Positions 1 to 6,767 of a stretch of 11,857 nucleotides of DNA are shown one piece after another. How positions within the stretch are numbered: the first letter of the stretch is position 1; each line of letters starts with the position of its first letter. A model generated the notes under the pieces. It was not told the DNA's origin. It did not search any database and was given only the letters and a program-made list of their open reading frames with translations. The DNA is from Endomicrobium sp. (lineage in GTDB: Bacteria > Elusimicrobiota > Endomicrobiia > Endomicrobiales > Endomicrobiaceae), in contig JAITKL010000003.1 in the NCBI GenBank assembly GCA_031278405.1, positions 1 to 11,857 on the forward strand, given 5' to 3'. The position numbers and the translations under genes are program-made.

Positions 1-152
1 AGTGTGTGTTTTGAACATGGACGGTAAAATTGTTTTCTATTCAAATTATCTCTGAATATGAATTTCTCACAAAAAAATAAAATATATAATGAAAATACAA
101 AAATTTTTAAACATTTGAAAATATTGATTAAAAATAAATCTCTTATTAAGGA
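1..152. other. AT-rich sequence without an intact gene
   Basis: This stretch is very AT-rich. The plus strand has a short lysine- and asparagine-rich open piece (about 49-160, read as LSLNMNFSQKNK onward) that ends at TAG. It may be the N-terminal or linker part of the decayed kinase that follows, but the composition is too biased to be sure. I see no RNA gene, repeat or promoter that I would defend. Confidence 0.4.
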
Positions 153-685
153 AAGAAAATAGTTATATAAACGATTACTGTGCTTATGTAATTGATAATA
201 GCATATATGACAAAATATTGTTTTTGTAAAAGATTCAGTACTTGGGATTGTTAGGAAATTAAATGAGTTTAATAATGCTTTTAATAATAAACGAGCGTGG
301 TAGAATTTTAATATCTAGCGCAGAAAACGCAAGTGTTAAAAATTATGAAACCCTAATGGTGTATTGGAAAAAAAGAAAGTCTTTGTTTTGTCTGAAGGAG
401 TAAGAGATAAAGATGTTATTTTAATAAATAACAAACAGTTTTATGTGTCAAAAATTCTTAAATAGAGAAAAATGGTCTGTAGCAAAATTAACGCACTTAG
501 GTACTATAAACCAGTCTAAATCTTTATCTTTGACAAAGAAAGAAAGCCGAAAAAACTGGTAAAGGTACAGGTCTTGGTTTATCAATATGTTATGGCATAG
601 TAAAAATTTTAAAGGAGAAATGTCGGTTAAGAGTGTTATAGGAAAAGATACGACTTTCTATATAAAATTTCCGATACTAAAATGA
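153..685 (+). pseudogene. Decayed PAS-domain sensor histidine kinase
   Basis: Pieces of one histidine kinase are readable in order but in shifting frames. A PAS-like start (LLIINERGRILISS) lies at 278-358. A second PAS part (VFVLSEGVRDKD, then ILINNKQFYVSK) lies at 379-462 and ends at a stop. At 464-508 comes the run-up to the H-box (REKWSVAKLTHLGTI), followed directly by the F-box region (SLSLTKKE, 524-544). The G2 box TGKGTGLGLSICYGIVK lies at 546-605, and the ATPase end (FKGEMSVKS, TTFYIKFPILK) at 608-682 with stop TGA at 683-685. The phospho-accepting H-box, N-box and G1 box are missing, so there is a large internal deletion plus at least three frameshifts. It cannot be an active kinase. 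A further open piece (153-235, continuing near 230-300 after a shift) may be its N-terminal region. The stop overlaps the rmuC ATG (ATGA). The kinase family is clear; its signal and partner regulator are unknown. Confidence 0.8.
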
Positions 686-1863
686 ATATGAGCGCGATTT
701 TATATATTTTGATTGGAGTTATCGCCGGAACTTCTTTTCTGCTTCACAAGTATATGGCGGTTATAAAAGATAATGCGGCTAAAGAGCAGAAGATAAAAGA
801 TTTAGAGGAAAATATCAAAAGATATTTGAACATAAACGATTCTTTAAAAATAGAATTTGAGAATATAGCTTCAAAAGTTTTAGAGGAAAAAAATGCGAAA
901 ATTACGGATTTAAATAAAACTTCTTTGGAAAATGTAGTCGCACCGTTTAAAGTAAAAATTGACGAGTTTAAAAACAAGGTTGAAAATCTCCAGATATATG
1001 AAGCAGAAAAAATATCTGGGTTACAGAAAGAATTGGAAAAATTGATTAATCTTAATAAGCGAGTAAGCGAAGAAGCCAATAATCTTGCTGGAGCCTTAAA
1101 AGGTGAGAATAAATTACAAGGGATATGGGGAGAGCTTACTTTAGAGAGAATTTTTGAGTATGCAGGTATGATAGAAGGTGTGCATTATAATTCTCAAGAG
1201 CAGTTTAAAGAAGAAAGTGGAAGAAAGATTCCAGATTATATAGTCAACTTGCCCGATGGAAAGCGCATAGTTGTTGATGCAAAAACATCTCTAAGAGCTT
1301 ACGAAAAGTATTATAATTCTCAAAATGAAGCTGATAAAAAGATTTATTTAAAAGAGCATTCCGTAAGTATAAGAAAACACATTGATGAGCTTGCAGGAAA
1401 AGATTATGCCAATTTACAGGGACTTAATCAACCTGAATATGTTTTAATGTTTGTACCTGTAGAAGGTGCTGTTTCTCTGGCAGTTGTAGATAAGCCAGAT
1501 TTAGTAGGCTATGCATTTAAGAAAAATATTATAATAGTTACACCTTCAACGCTTTTAGCTACTCTAAAAACTGTTGAGTATATTTGGCGACAAGAAAACC
1601 AAAAAAAAAATGTTCTTGAAATAGCCAAAGTAGGAGGAAATCTTTACGATAAATTTGTAACTTTTGCTGAAATTTTGCTTGATGTCAATAGTAAAATAAC
1701 AGAAGCAAAAGACAAGACGGAAGAAGCATTAAAAAGGCTTTCTTCTTCTGATAAGAGAGGGGACAGTTTAGTGGCAAGAGCTCAAAAGTTAAAAGAACTG
1801 GGATCTCCTGTAAGCAAAGAAATTCCTAAAGATCTGCTAAACGACACCGATAGCGTCATGTAA
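682..1863 (+). CDS. rmuC: RmuC family protein (DNA recombination/inversion-limiting nuclease-like)
   Basis: 393 residues, an ordinary length for RmuC. Residues 4-20 form one N-terminal membrane anchor (AILYILIGVIAGTSFLL). Residues 30-140 are a charged coiled coil. The RmuC core follows, with the hallmark WGE at 149-151, a PD-(D/E)xK-like nuclease signature (PDYIVNLPDG from 184, then VVDAKTSL with D199 and K201) and the conserved EYVLMFVPVEGA segment near 252-263. RmuC limits inversions and is thought to cleave structured DNA in E. coli; the exact reaction is poorly known. ATG 682 overlaps the stop of the dead kinase upstream and has no Shine-Dalgarno. A second ATG at 688 is equally possible. 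The gene heads an apparent operon with the RNase H gene 12 nt downstream. An A10 run at 1601-1610 lies inside the reading frame. Confidence 0.93.
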   Translation: MNMSAILYILIGVIAGTSFLLHKYMAVIKDNAAKEQKIKDLEENIKRYLNINDSLKIEFENIASKVLEEKNAKITDLNKTSLENVVAPFKVKIDEFKNKVENLQIYEAEKISGLQKELEKLINLNKRVSEEANNLAGALKGENKLQGIWGELTLERIFEYAGMIEGVHYNSQEQFKEESGRKIPDYIVNLPDGKRIVVDAKTSLRAYEKYYNSQNEADKKIYLKEHSVSIRKHIDELAGKDYANLQGLNQPEYVLMFVPVEGAVSLAVVDKPDLVGYAFKKNIIIVTPSTLLATLKTVEYIWRQENQKKNVLEIAKVGGNLYDKFVTFAEILLDVNSKITEAKDKTEEALKRLSSSDKRGDSLVARAQKLKELGSPVSKEIPKDLLNDTDSVM

Positions 1864-1875
1864 GTTGAGGAGAAA

Positions 1876-2586
1876 ATGAACGTACAGAAGGCAACATTGT
1901 ATAAAAACGAACTTAAAAATAAAGCGCTAGAACTTAGAGAAGAATTTAATAAAAAGAATTTAGAGCTTATTTTTGACGATAATTCTTTTAAAGATTATCT
2001 TTTAAAGATTGTTGTTAAAACAAAAAAAGGAATAACAAAAGGAAATTTGTTTATCTATTATAAACCGACAAAAGATACGTATTCTTTGAAACGGCAAATA
2101 AAAGATGCCCAAACAGATTTGGTTATAGATTTATTATGGAATAAGTTTAATGGTTCAGAAATTTATTCAGCCAAGAGCGGTATTTATGAGGCATTTGTTG
2201 ACGGTTCTTATATTAATGGAACTACAGGTTACGGTGCTGTCATTTATCTGGCTGACGAAATAAAGGCAGAGCTTTCAGGAGTGGTTACCAATACGCAGTT
2301 TAGACAATTTGGTGGAGAATTGAAATCTGTTATCGAAACTTTAAAATGGTGCGATGAAAACAATGTTAGAAAGATAAGAATCAACTATGACTATGAGGGA
2401 ATAGAAAAATTTGCGTCTGGCAAATGGAAATCTGGTAATGAGCTTTCAAAAGATTACGTAAACTTTATTCGTCAAACAAAGGTGGAAATTGAGTGGCGGC
2501 ATATAAAAAGCCATACGGGGAATATAAAAAATGATAAAGCCGATTTACTAGCAAAACGTGCAGCAAGCAAACTGCAATTTATATAA
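1876..2586 (+). CDS. rnhA: Type 1 RNase H with an extra N-terminal region
   Basis: 236 residues. The C-terminal 130 residues are an RNase HI fold with all catalytic positions visible: D109 (FVDGS), E148 (GGE), D172 (YDYEG), H213 (KSHTG) and D223 (NDKADLLAK). These correspond to E. coli D10, E48, D70, H124 and D134. It should therefore cut the RNA strand of RNA:DNA hybrids in the cytoplasm (R-loops, primers). The YDYEGIEKFASGKWK pattern resembles RNase H proteins of clostridia more than E. coli RnhA. The first 100 residues are a separate region (helix, then a beta-rich KIVVKTKKGITKGNLFIYY) that does not look like the usual RNase H hybrid-binding domain. The start is fixed by a strong GAGGAG ending 4 nt before ATG 1876. 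It lies 12 nt after rmuC and is probably cotranscribed with it. rnhA is used here as a family symbol. Confidence 0.87.
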   Translation: MNVQKATLYKNELKNKALELREEFNKKNLELIFDDNSFKDYLLKIVVKTKKGITKGNLFIYYKPTKDTYSLKRQIKDAQTDLVIDLLWNKFNGSEIYSAKSGIYEAFVDGSYINGTTGYGAVIYLADEIKAELSGVVTNTQFRQFGGELKSVIETLKWCDENNVRKIRINYDYEGIEKFASGKWKSGNELSKDYVNFIRQTKVEIEWRHIKSHTGNIKNDKADLLAKRAASKLQFI

Positions 2587-2605
2587 TTATTTGTTATTAT
2601 TTTTC

Positions 2606-2774
2606 AAGAGAAGATAAAACATGTCAAGCTTGAGAAACGCGTTTTAGGCGAGTGTAAATCTTGTACTGAAGAATAAGAATTAAGGTTGAAGCTTGCGGCA
2701 AAAAAGTTTGTTAAAGACAACAAAATTGAGGTTGTGGAAGGGGTAAGGTTTATAGACAAAATAGTTAAATGTTA
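2606..2774 (+). pseudogene. Remnant of an unidentified gene
   Basis: One plus-strand frame carries protein-like sequence interrupted by a TAA. It reads KIKHVKLEKRVLGECKSCTE, stop, then ELRLKLAAKKFVKDNKIEVV and EGVRFIDKIVKC, ending at TAA 2772-2774. The CxxC pair and the well-formed helix-strand-helix ending suggest a real former gene. The tail faintly resembles the end of Mrr-like restriction endonuclease domains (Ala-Lys-Lys, Ile-Glu-hydrophobic, Asp/Glu-Gly, Leu/Ile-hydrophobic), but that is only an impression. It lies after the RNase H gene on the same strand, so it may have been a third operon member. The 94 bases beyond it, up to the antiporter stop, are T-rich and hold nothing I can name. 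Confidence 0.4.
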
Positions 2775-2868
2775 AACACATGGAGTCTGACTAAAGAAGT
2801 AAAAGCGCTAAAAGATGATTTGTATCATGGAATTTGCACGCTGAAGACTTTTTATTTATGTTTTTTTC

Positions 2869-4629
2869 TTATGTTGATTGAGAAGCCATTTCTGAGGCTG
2901 CAGCAAGCAAATTTTGATTTTCTAAGTCATCAAGAAGTAATGATGTCAAGGCTTTTGCCACTTCAGCTTCTTCAAAGGCAACTCGTGAAACGCCTGCTTG
3001 TCTGAGATTTTCTTTGTGATCTAAAAACCTCGCTCTGGCAAGTATTCTTGTTTTAGGATTTAGCGATGAAGCAAGAGTAGCTGTCTCTAGCGTTAATGGT
3101 AAAGACGGTATGGTAATAATTAAGTACTCTGCATTTTTTATTCCCGCCGCAAATAAAATTTCTTTTTGCGAAGAGTCTCCATATACTACGGAAAACCCTT
3201 GAGGACTTAAACTGTTTATGGTATCTATGTTTATGTCAATAATGACCGGATTTAGATTTTGTTTGTTTAGGACATTTACAACTTGTTTTCCTGTTGGACC
3301 ATAGCCAACGACGATTGCATTCTTTTGAACAGAAGAGTTTTTTGCAGGCAGAATGTTTTGTACAAACTGGTTACTTTTATTGTTTTGAATACCTTTCTTT
3401 TCAACTTTGAAATTTAAAATATTCCATAATATTTTCTTTGTTCTTAAAAAATTTTCAAGTGCCGTTATTTTTGCAAATACTGATGGATTCAACGTTATTG
3501 AAATAATTGAACACACTACTATTGCATTGTAAACCTCGCTGCCTGCAAGATTAAAACGTTTTGCTTCCCGAGCTAGTATAAATGAAAATTCTCCAACTTG
3601 AGCAAGACCTGCTGCAACAGTAAGTGCAGTTTTTGGTGAATAACCAAGTACGGAGACAGTAATTAATGCAGTTAAAGGTTTTATCAATAGAACTATTATA
3701 AGACATATGCATATAAGAGCAGGATATTCAATTAAAAATTTAAAATCAAAAAGCATTCCTACGGCTAAGAAAAACAGAACCGCAAAAGCGTCTTTAAGCG
3801 GCAGAATATCAGCGCCGGCTTGATGGCTTAATTTGCTTTTTCCAACAACCATTCCACCTAAGAAAGCTCCTAAAGCAAACGATACTTGAAATACAAATGC
3901 AGCTAAAACAGCTGTTGCGAAAGCTATAACTAATACTGCAAGAGTAAACAACTCTTGAGATCGTGTTTTTACAATTTTTAATAAAATCCATGGGATAAAT
4001 TTCACCCCGCCTTTCATTACAATAATCCATAAAAGCGCTACGCGTAATATAGCTATGCTCACTGCTTTAAGTATATCAAAGCTTCCCTCCATCGCGTTTG
4101 AACTTGACAATACTGATGAAAGACTTGGAAGAACGACAAGTATTAGTACGGTCAAAATATCTTCTACAACGAGCCAGCCTACTGCTACATGTCCGTGTAT
4201 TGTGTTTGTTATATTATTATCTTCCAAGACTCTTAAAAGTACTACAGTGCTGGCAACGGCAAGCCCAAACCCTAATATTAAGGCAGACTTCAAATTAAGA
4301 CCCAATGCTAAACCCAAAAATGTAGCAAACACAGTAGCGATGCTGCTTTGTATAATAGCCCCGGGTATAGTCACACCTTTAACCGCTATCAGATCATCAA
4401 GTTTAAAATGTAGTCCAACACCAAACATTAAAAGAATAACTCCAGCTTCGGAAAGCTGGAATGCTAAGGCGGGATCTGCAATAGGACCAGGTGAAGATGG
4501 TCCTATAAGAAACCCTGCTAACAAATATCCTACTATAGAACAAAGCCCAAGCTTTTGTGTTATAAAACCAAAAGTTAGCGCGAGACCAAATCCTATAGCC
4601 ATGATTTCAAGTAATTTATATTCGTACAT
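2869..4629 (-). CDS. KefB/YbaL-type cation:proton antiporter (CPA2) with TrkA-N domain
   Basis: 586 residues from ATG 4629. About twelve hydrophobic segments fill residues 5-385, typical of the Na+/H+ exchanger (CPA2) domain. Family landmarks are GYLLAGFLIGP near 34-44, the LMFGVGLHF segment near 67-75, the acidic pair in VVEDIL (156-157), and FALGAFLGGMVVGKS near 251-265. After a lysine-rich linker, residues 437-560 form a TrkA-N (RCK) Rossmann domain with GYGPTG at 442-447 and the nucleotide-binding acidic end IIDIN. It should exchange K+ or Na+ for protons across the inner membrane, gated by a nucleotide or related ligand; ion specificity cannot be read from the sequence. I chose ATG 4629 over the upstream TTG 4644 because GAGTGG lies about 7 nt before it. 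It has its own promoter. The protein looks complete. Confidence 0.9.
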   Translation of the reverse strand: MYEYKLLEIMAIGFGLALTFGFITQKLGLCSIVGYLLAGFLIGPSSPGPIADPALAFQLSEAGVILLMFGVGLHFKLDDLIAVKGVTIPGAIIQSSIATVFATFLGLALGLNLKSALILGFGLAVASTVVLLRVLEDNNITNTIHGHVAVGWLVVEDILTVLILVVLPSLSSVLSSSNAMEGSFDILKAVSIAILRVALLWIIVMKGGVKFIPWILLKIVKTRSQELFTLAVLVIAFATAVLAAFVFQVSFALGAFLGGMVVGKSKLSHQAGADILPLKDAFAVLFFLAVGMLFDFKFLIEYPALICICLIIVLLIKPLTALITVSVLGYSPKTALTVAAGLAQVGEFSFILAREAKRFNLAGSEVYNAIVVCSIISITLNPSVFAKITALENFLRTKKILWNILNFKVEKKGIQNNKSNQFVQNILPAKNSSVQKNAIVVGYGPTGKQVVNVLNKQNLNPVIIDINIDTINSLSPQGFSVVYGDSSQKEILFAAGIKNAEYLIITIPSLPLTLETATLASSLNPKTRILARARFLDHKENLRQAGVSRVAFEEAEVAKALTSLLLDDLENQNLLAAASEMASQST

Positions 4630-4678
4630 TCGTATTCCACTCAAAGAAATTGAACAAAGATGTGTTAGGTAAATTATG

Positions 4679-4684
4679 TATAAT
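4679..4684 (+). promoter_or_regulatory. Possible -10 box of the decayed radical SAM gene
   Basis: A perfect TATAAT stands 10 bases before the ATG at 4695. No good -35 lies at 16-18 bases. The nearest TTGAAC (4650-4655) is 23 bases away, so this box may have decayed or may depend on other contacts. It overlaps the -10 box of the divergent antiporter promoter. Confidence 0.3.
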
Positions 4685-4710
4685 ATACGACATTATGAAA
4701 AATTTATCAA
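4682..4710 (-). promoter_or_regulatory. Promoter of the antiporter gene
   Basis: Read on the minus strand, TTGATA (4710-4705) and TATATT (4687-4682) are separated by exactly 17 bases. Transcription would start near 4675, giving a leader of about 45 bases before ATG 4629. The elements sit inside the first codons of the decayed radical SAM gene on the other strand. Confidence 0.55.
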
Positions 4711-5265
4711 AAATTGAAAAAATATTAAATTTAGTACAAAAACCAACAAGATATATAAAGAACTCAATTCTCATATCCAGCCGATATGTCCGCGGATTTC
4801 TCGGTAGTTTTATAACGGGATGTCCGGCATTAACCAACCAACCTCAGAACCTTTTTTGCGATTTTTTTAATTTATTTGTTTTGGGTTATATGGTATACAA
4901 GGAAGTCAAAGTTGTACAATATAATAAACATAAGTAAAAGATCTGCTCTTACATTTGTTCCAGAAGTAGACTCTGGCAGGTTAAGAAACATCATGGAAAA
5001 ATATTTTTCAGAAAAACAGATAGGTGAGACTTTGTTTACTGCAAAAGCTATGGGGCTAGAAAACAATAAGTTAACGCTAAACCCTTAATTAGAGAATTTA
5101 GTAGTGCAAGTGGAACTTTAAAGCTTCAGCTTTGTTTTGTTAGCTGTAAAACTGTAAAGCCTGAAGGTTAAATTATTGGAAAATAAAGAAAATTATGGCA
5201 GAACGTACGCTATAGAAAGAACAAATTTGTATGTTGAAACGAAGACGGTAGAGTTTTTGCCCTAA
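4695..5265 (+). pseudogene. Decayed radical SAM protein (TIGR03960 type) plus DUF2344 partner
   Basis: Three landmarks appear in the right order. At 4695-4757 is the family start (MKNLSKIEKILNLVQKPTRY), continuing after a one-base shift into a KELNS-like piece. At about 4930-5088 is the segment after the radical SAM core (KRSALTFVPEVDSGRLRNIM, then EKYFSEKQIG), matching the family pattern LTFAPEAGxxRLRxxI. At about 5105-5265 are pieces resembling the end of the DUF2344 radical SAM-linked protein (SGTLKLQLCF, TVKPEG, then YAIERTNLYVE). The iron-sulfur CxxxCxxC region and most of DUF2344 are absent. Intact versions total roughly 800 residues, while under 600 bases remain, so large deletions have occurred. 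In many bacteria this pair sits directly upstream of rng, exactly as here, which supports the identification. The last open frame ends at TAA 5263-5265; a later in-frame TGA (5287-5289) overlaps the rng ATG. Confidence 0.75.
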
Positions 5266-5285
5266 TTTGTTGAAGTAGGAAAAAG

Positions 5286-6710
5286 ATGAACAAAGAAATA
5301 GTAGTAAACAGAACTTTTGAAGAGGTAAAAGTTGCGGTGCTTGAAGACGGCAAGCTTTTTGACTTGTTTATTGAGAGAAGAGAATCAGAAAAAATTTTTA
5401 ACAATATATATAAAGGCTCTGTGCAAAATATCGTGACTGCGCTTGATTCTGCTTTTATTGATATAGGTTTCGGTAAAAGTGCTTATCTGGGAGTTGATGA
5501 TATAATTGCTCAGCTGAAAGGAAAAAGTATAGAAAATATAATTAAAGTTGGGCAGGATGTGCTGGTTCAGGTTTATAAAGAGACTATCAGCACCAAGGGA
5601 CCTAAAGTTACAATGGACATTTCTTTGCCTGGAAGATTGCTTGTGTACATGCCCTTTAGCAATAATATAGGTGTATCAAAAAATATCGGAGATGAAAAAG
5701 AACACGATAGATTGAAAAGTATTATTACTGAAATAAAAAAAGATATTCCTGGCGGTATAATTGTAAGAACAGAAGCCGAAGACGCCGATGAATATGAAAT
5801 TAGAAGTGAGATAAAATATTTGACAAGGCTTTGGGCGTCTATTGTTTCAAGGTTTAACGACGCTAAGCCAATGAGTCTTATACATAAGGATTTAGGAGTT
5901 GTTTTTCAGACCGTGAGAGATTATTTTTCTGATAATGTAAGCTTTATGTATATAGACTCTCCTAGGGAATTCAGAGATGTAACTGAGTTTGTAAAAATAG
6001 TTTATCCAGAATTGCTTAACAGAATAGTTTTATATGACGGGAATGTTCCTATATTTAAGGTTTATGGTATTGAAGAAGAAATTAAAAAGCTTCGTTCAAA
6101 TAAAATAAAGCTTCAATCAGGAGGATACCTGATTATACAAGAAGCCGAATCTCTTTGTGCTATAGATGTAAATAGCGGAAAGTTTACGGCGAAGACTTCT
6201 CAAGAAGACACAGCTACAGTTACAAATATTGAAGCAGCATTTGAAATAGCAAGACAACTCAGACTCAGAAACATAGGTGGAATTATAGTCATAGATTTTA
6301 TAGATATGAAAAAAGCTGCTAATCGTCAGAAAATTTTGGAAAAACTCCGAAAGGCTACTAAAGGTGATAAAGCAAAAATAAAAATATGGCCTATAACAAA
6401 ACTCGGGCTTATAGAAATGACAAGACAAAGAAAAAGAGAATCTTTGTTTTCTTTACTTGCCGATACATGTCCTATGTGCAAAGGATTAGGGCTTGTTTTA
6501 TCAAAAGAATCTATTTTTATAAATGTTTGTGATGAAATAGAACAATTAAAGTTTGGCGAATATCACGGCACAATAAGAATAAAACTTCATCCTGATGTTG
6601 TAGATTACTTCAAGGAAAGAAAGCCCAGACTAAAAGAGTTGTTTAAAGCAGAGTTTGAAATAAAAACAAGTCAGGAAATAGCTAGAGAAGAATACCAAAT
6701 AATTTTTTGA
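5286..6710 (+). CDS. rng: Ribonuclease G
   Basis: 474 residues, normal for RNase G. It is a 5'-end-sensing endoribonuclease for rRNA 5' maturation and mRNA decay in the cytoplasm. An S1 RNA-binding domain occupies about residues 35-120 (IYKGSVQNIVTALDSAFIDI). The catalytic DNase I-like part has the two metal-binding aspartates D294 (CAIDVNSGKF) and D337 (GGIIVIDFIDM). The zinc-link for dimer formation is CPMCKG (C395, C398). The small C-terminal domain is present, and there is no long RNase E-type degradosome tail. ATG 5286 follows a good GTAGGA with a 5-base spacer. It stands right behind the dead radical SAM/DUF2344 genes, its usual partners. No promoter of its own is obvious, so transcription may still start upstream and run through the remnant. 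Since no RNase E is in this window, whether it is the sole family member is unknown. Confidence 0.96.
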   Translation: MNKEIVVNRTFEEVKVAVLEDGKLFDLFIERRESEKIFNNIYKGSVQNIVTALDSAFIDIGFGKSAYLGVDDIIAQLKGKSIENIIKVGQDVLVQVYKETISTKGPKVTMDISLPGRLLVYMPFSNNIGVSKNIGDEKEHDRLKSIITEIKKDIPGGIIVRTEAEDADEYEIRSEIKYLTRLWASIVSRFNDAKPMSLIHKDLGVVFQTVRDYFSDNVSFMYIDSPREFRDVTEFVKIVYPELLNRIVLYDGNVPIFKVYGIEEEIKKLRSNKIKLQSGGYLIIQEAESLCAIDVNSGKFTAKTSQEDTATVTNIEAAFEIARQLRLRNIGGIIVIDFIDMKKAANRQKILEKLRKATKGDKAKIKIWPITKLGLIEMTRQRKRESLFSLLADTCPMCKGLGLVLSKESIFINVCDEIEQLKFGEYHGTIRIKLHPDVVDYFKERKPRLKELFKAEFEIKTSQEIAREEYQIIF

Positions 6711-6767
6711 ATAATTTTCTAAAACCCTTCTTCTATGCTCAAATTCTGCTTTTTTTGGTAGTTGGAA

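Noticed and set aside
2769..3005. 78-codon plus-strand frame
   Set aside because: It runs into the 3' end of the antiporter gene in antisense and has no domain signal.
4055..4672. 205-codon plus-strand open frame opposite the antiporter
   Set aside because: It lies wholly on the other strand of a clear CPA2 antiporter gene and has no recognisable domain; a shadow frame.
4650..4937. 95-codon open frame as an intact small gene
   Set aside because: Only its internal part from Met 4695 to about 4757 matches the radical SAM family start; the rest is frameshifted remnant.
5120..5140. AAAGCT/AGCTTT hairpin followed by a T-rich stretch as a terminator before rng
   Set aside because: The stem is only 6 weak base pairs with a 2-base loop and the T tract is interrupted. 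It lies within the DUF2344-like remnant and is likely chance.
6711..6767. Bidirectional terminator between the convergent rng and PBP genes
   Set aside because: There is a run of T at 6750-6756 but no inverted repeat next to it.
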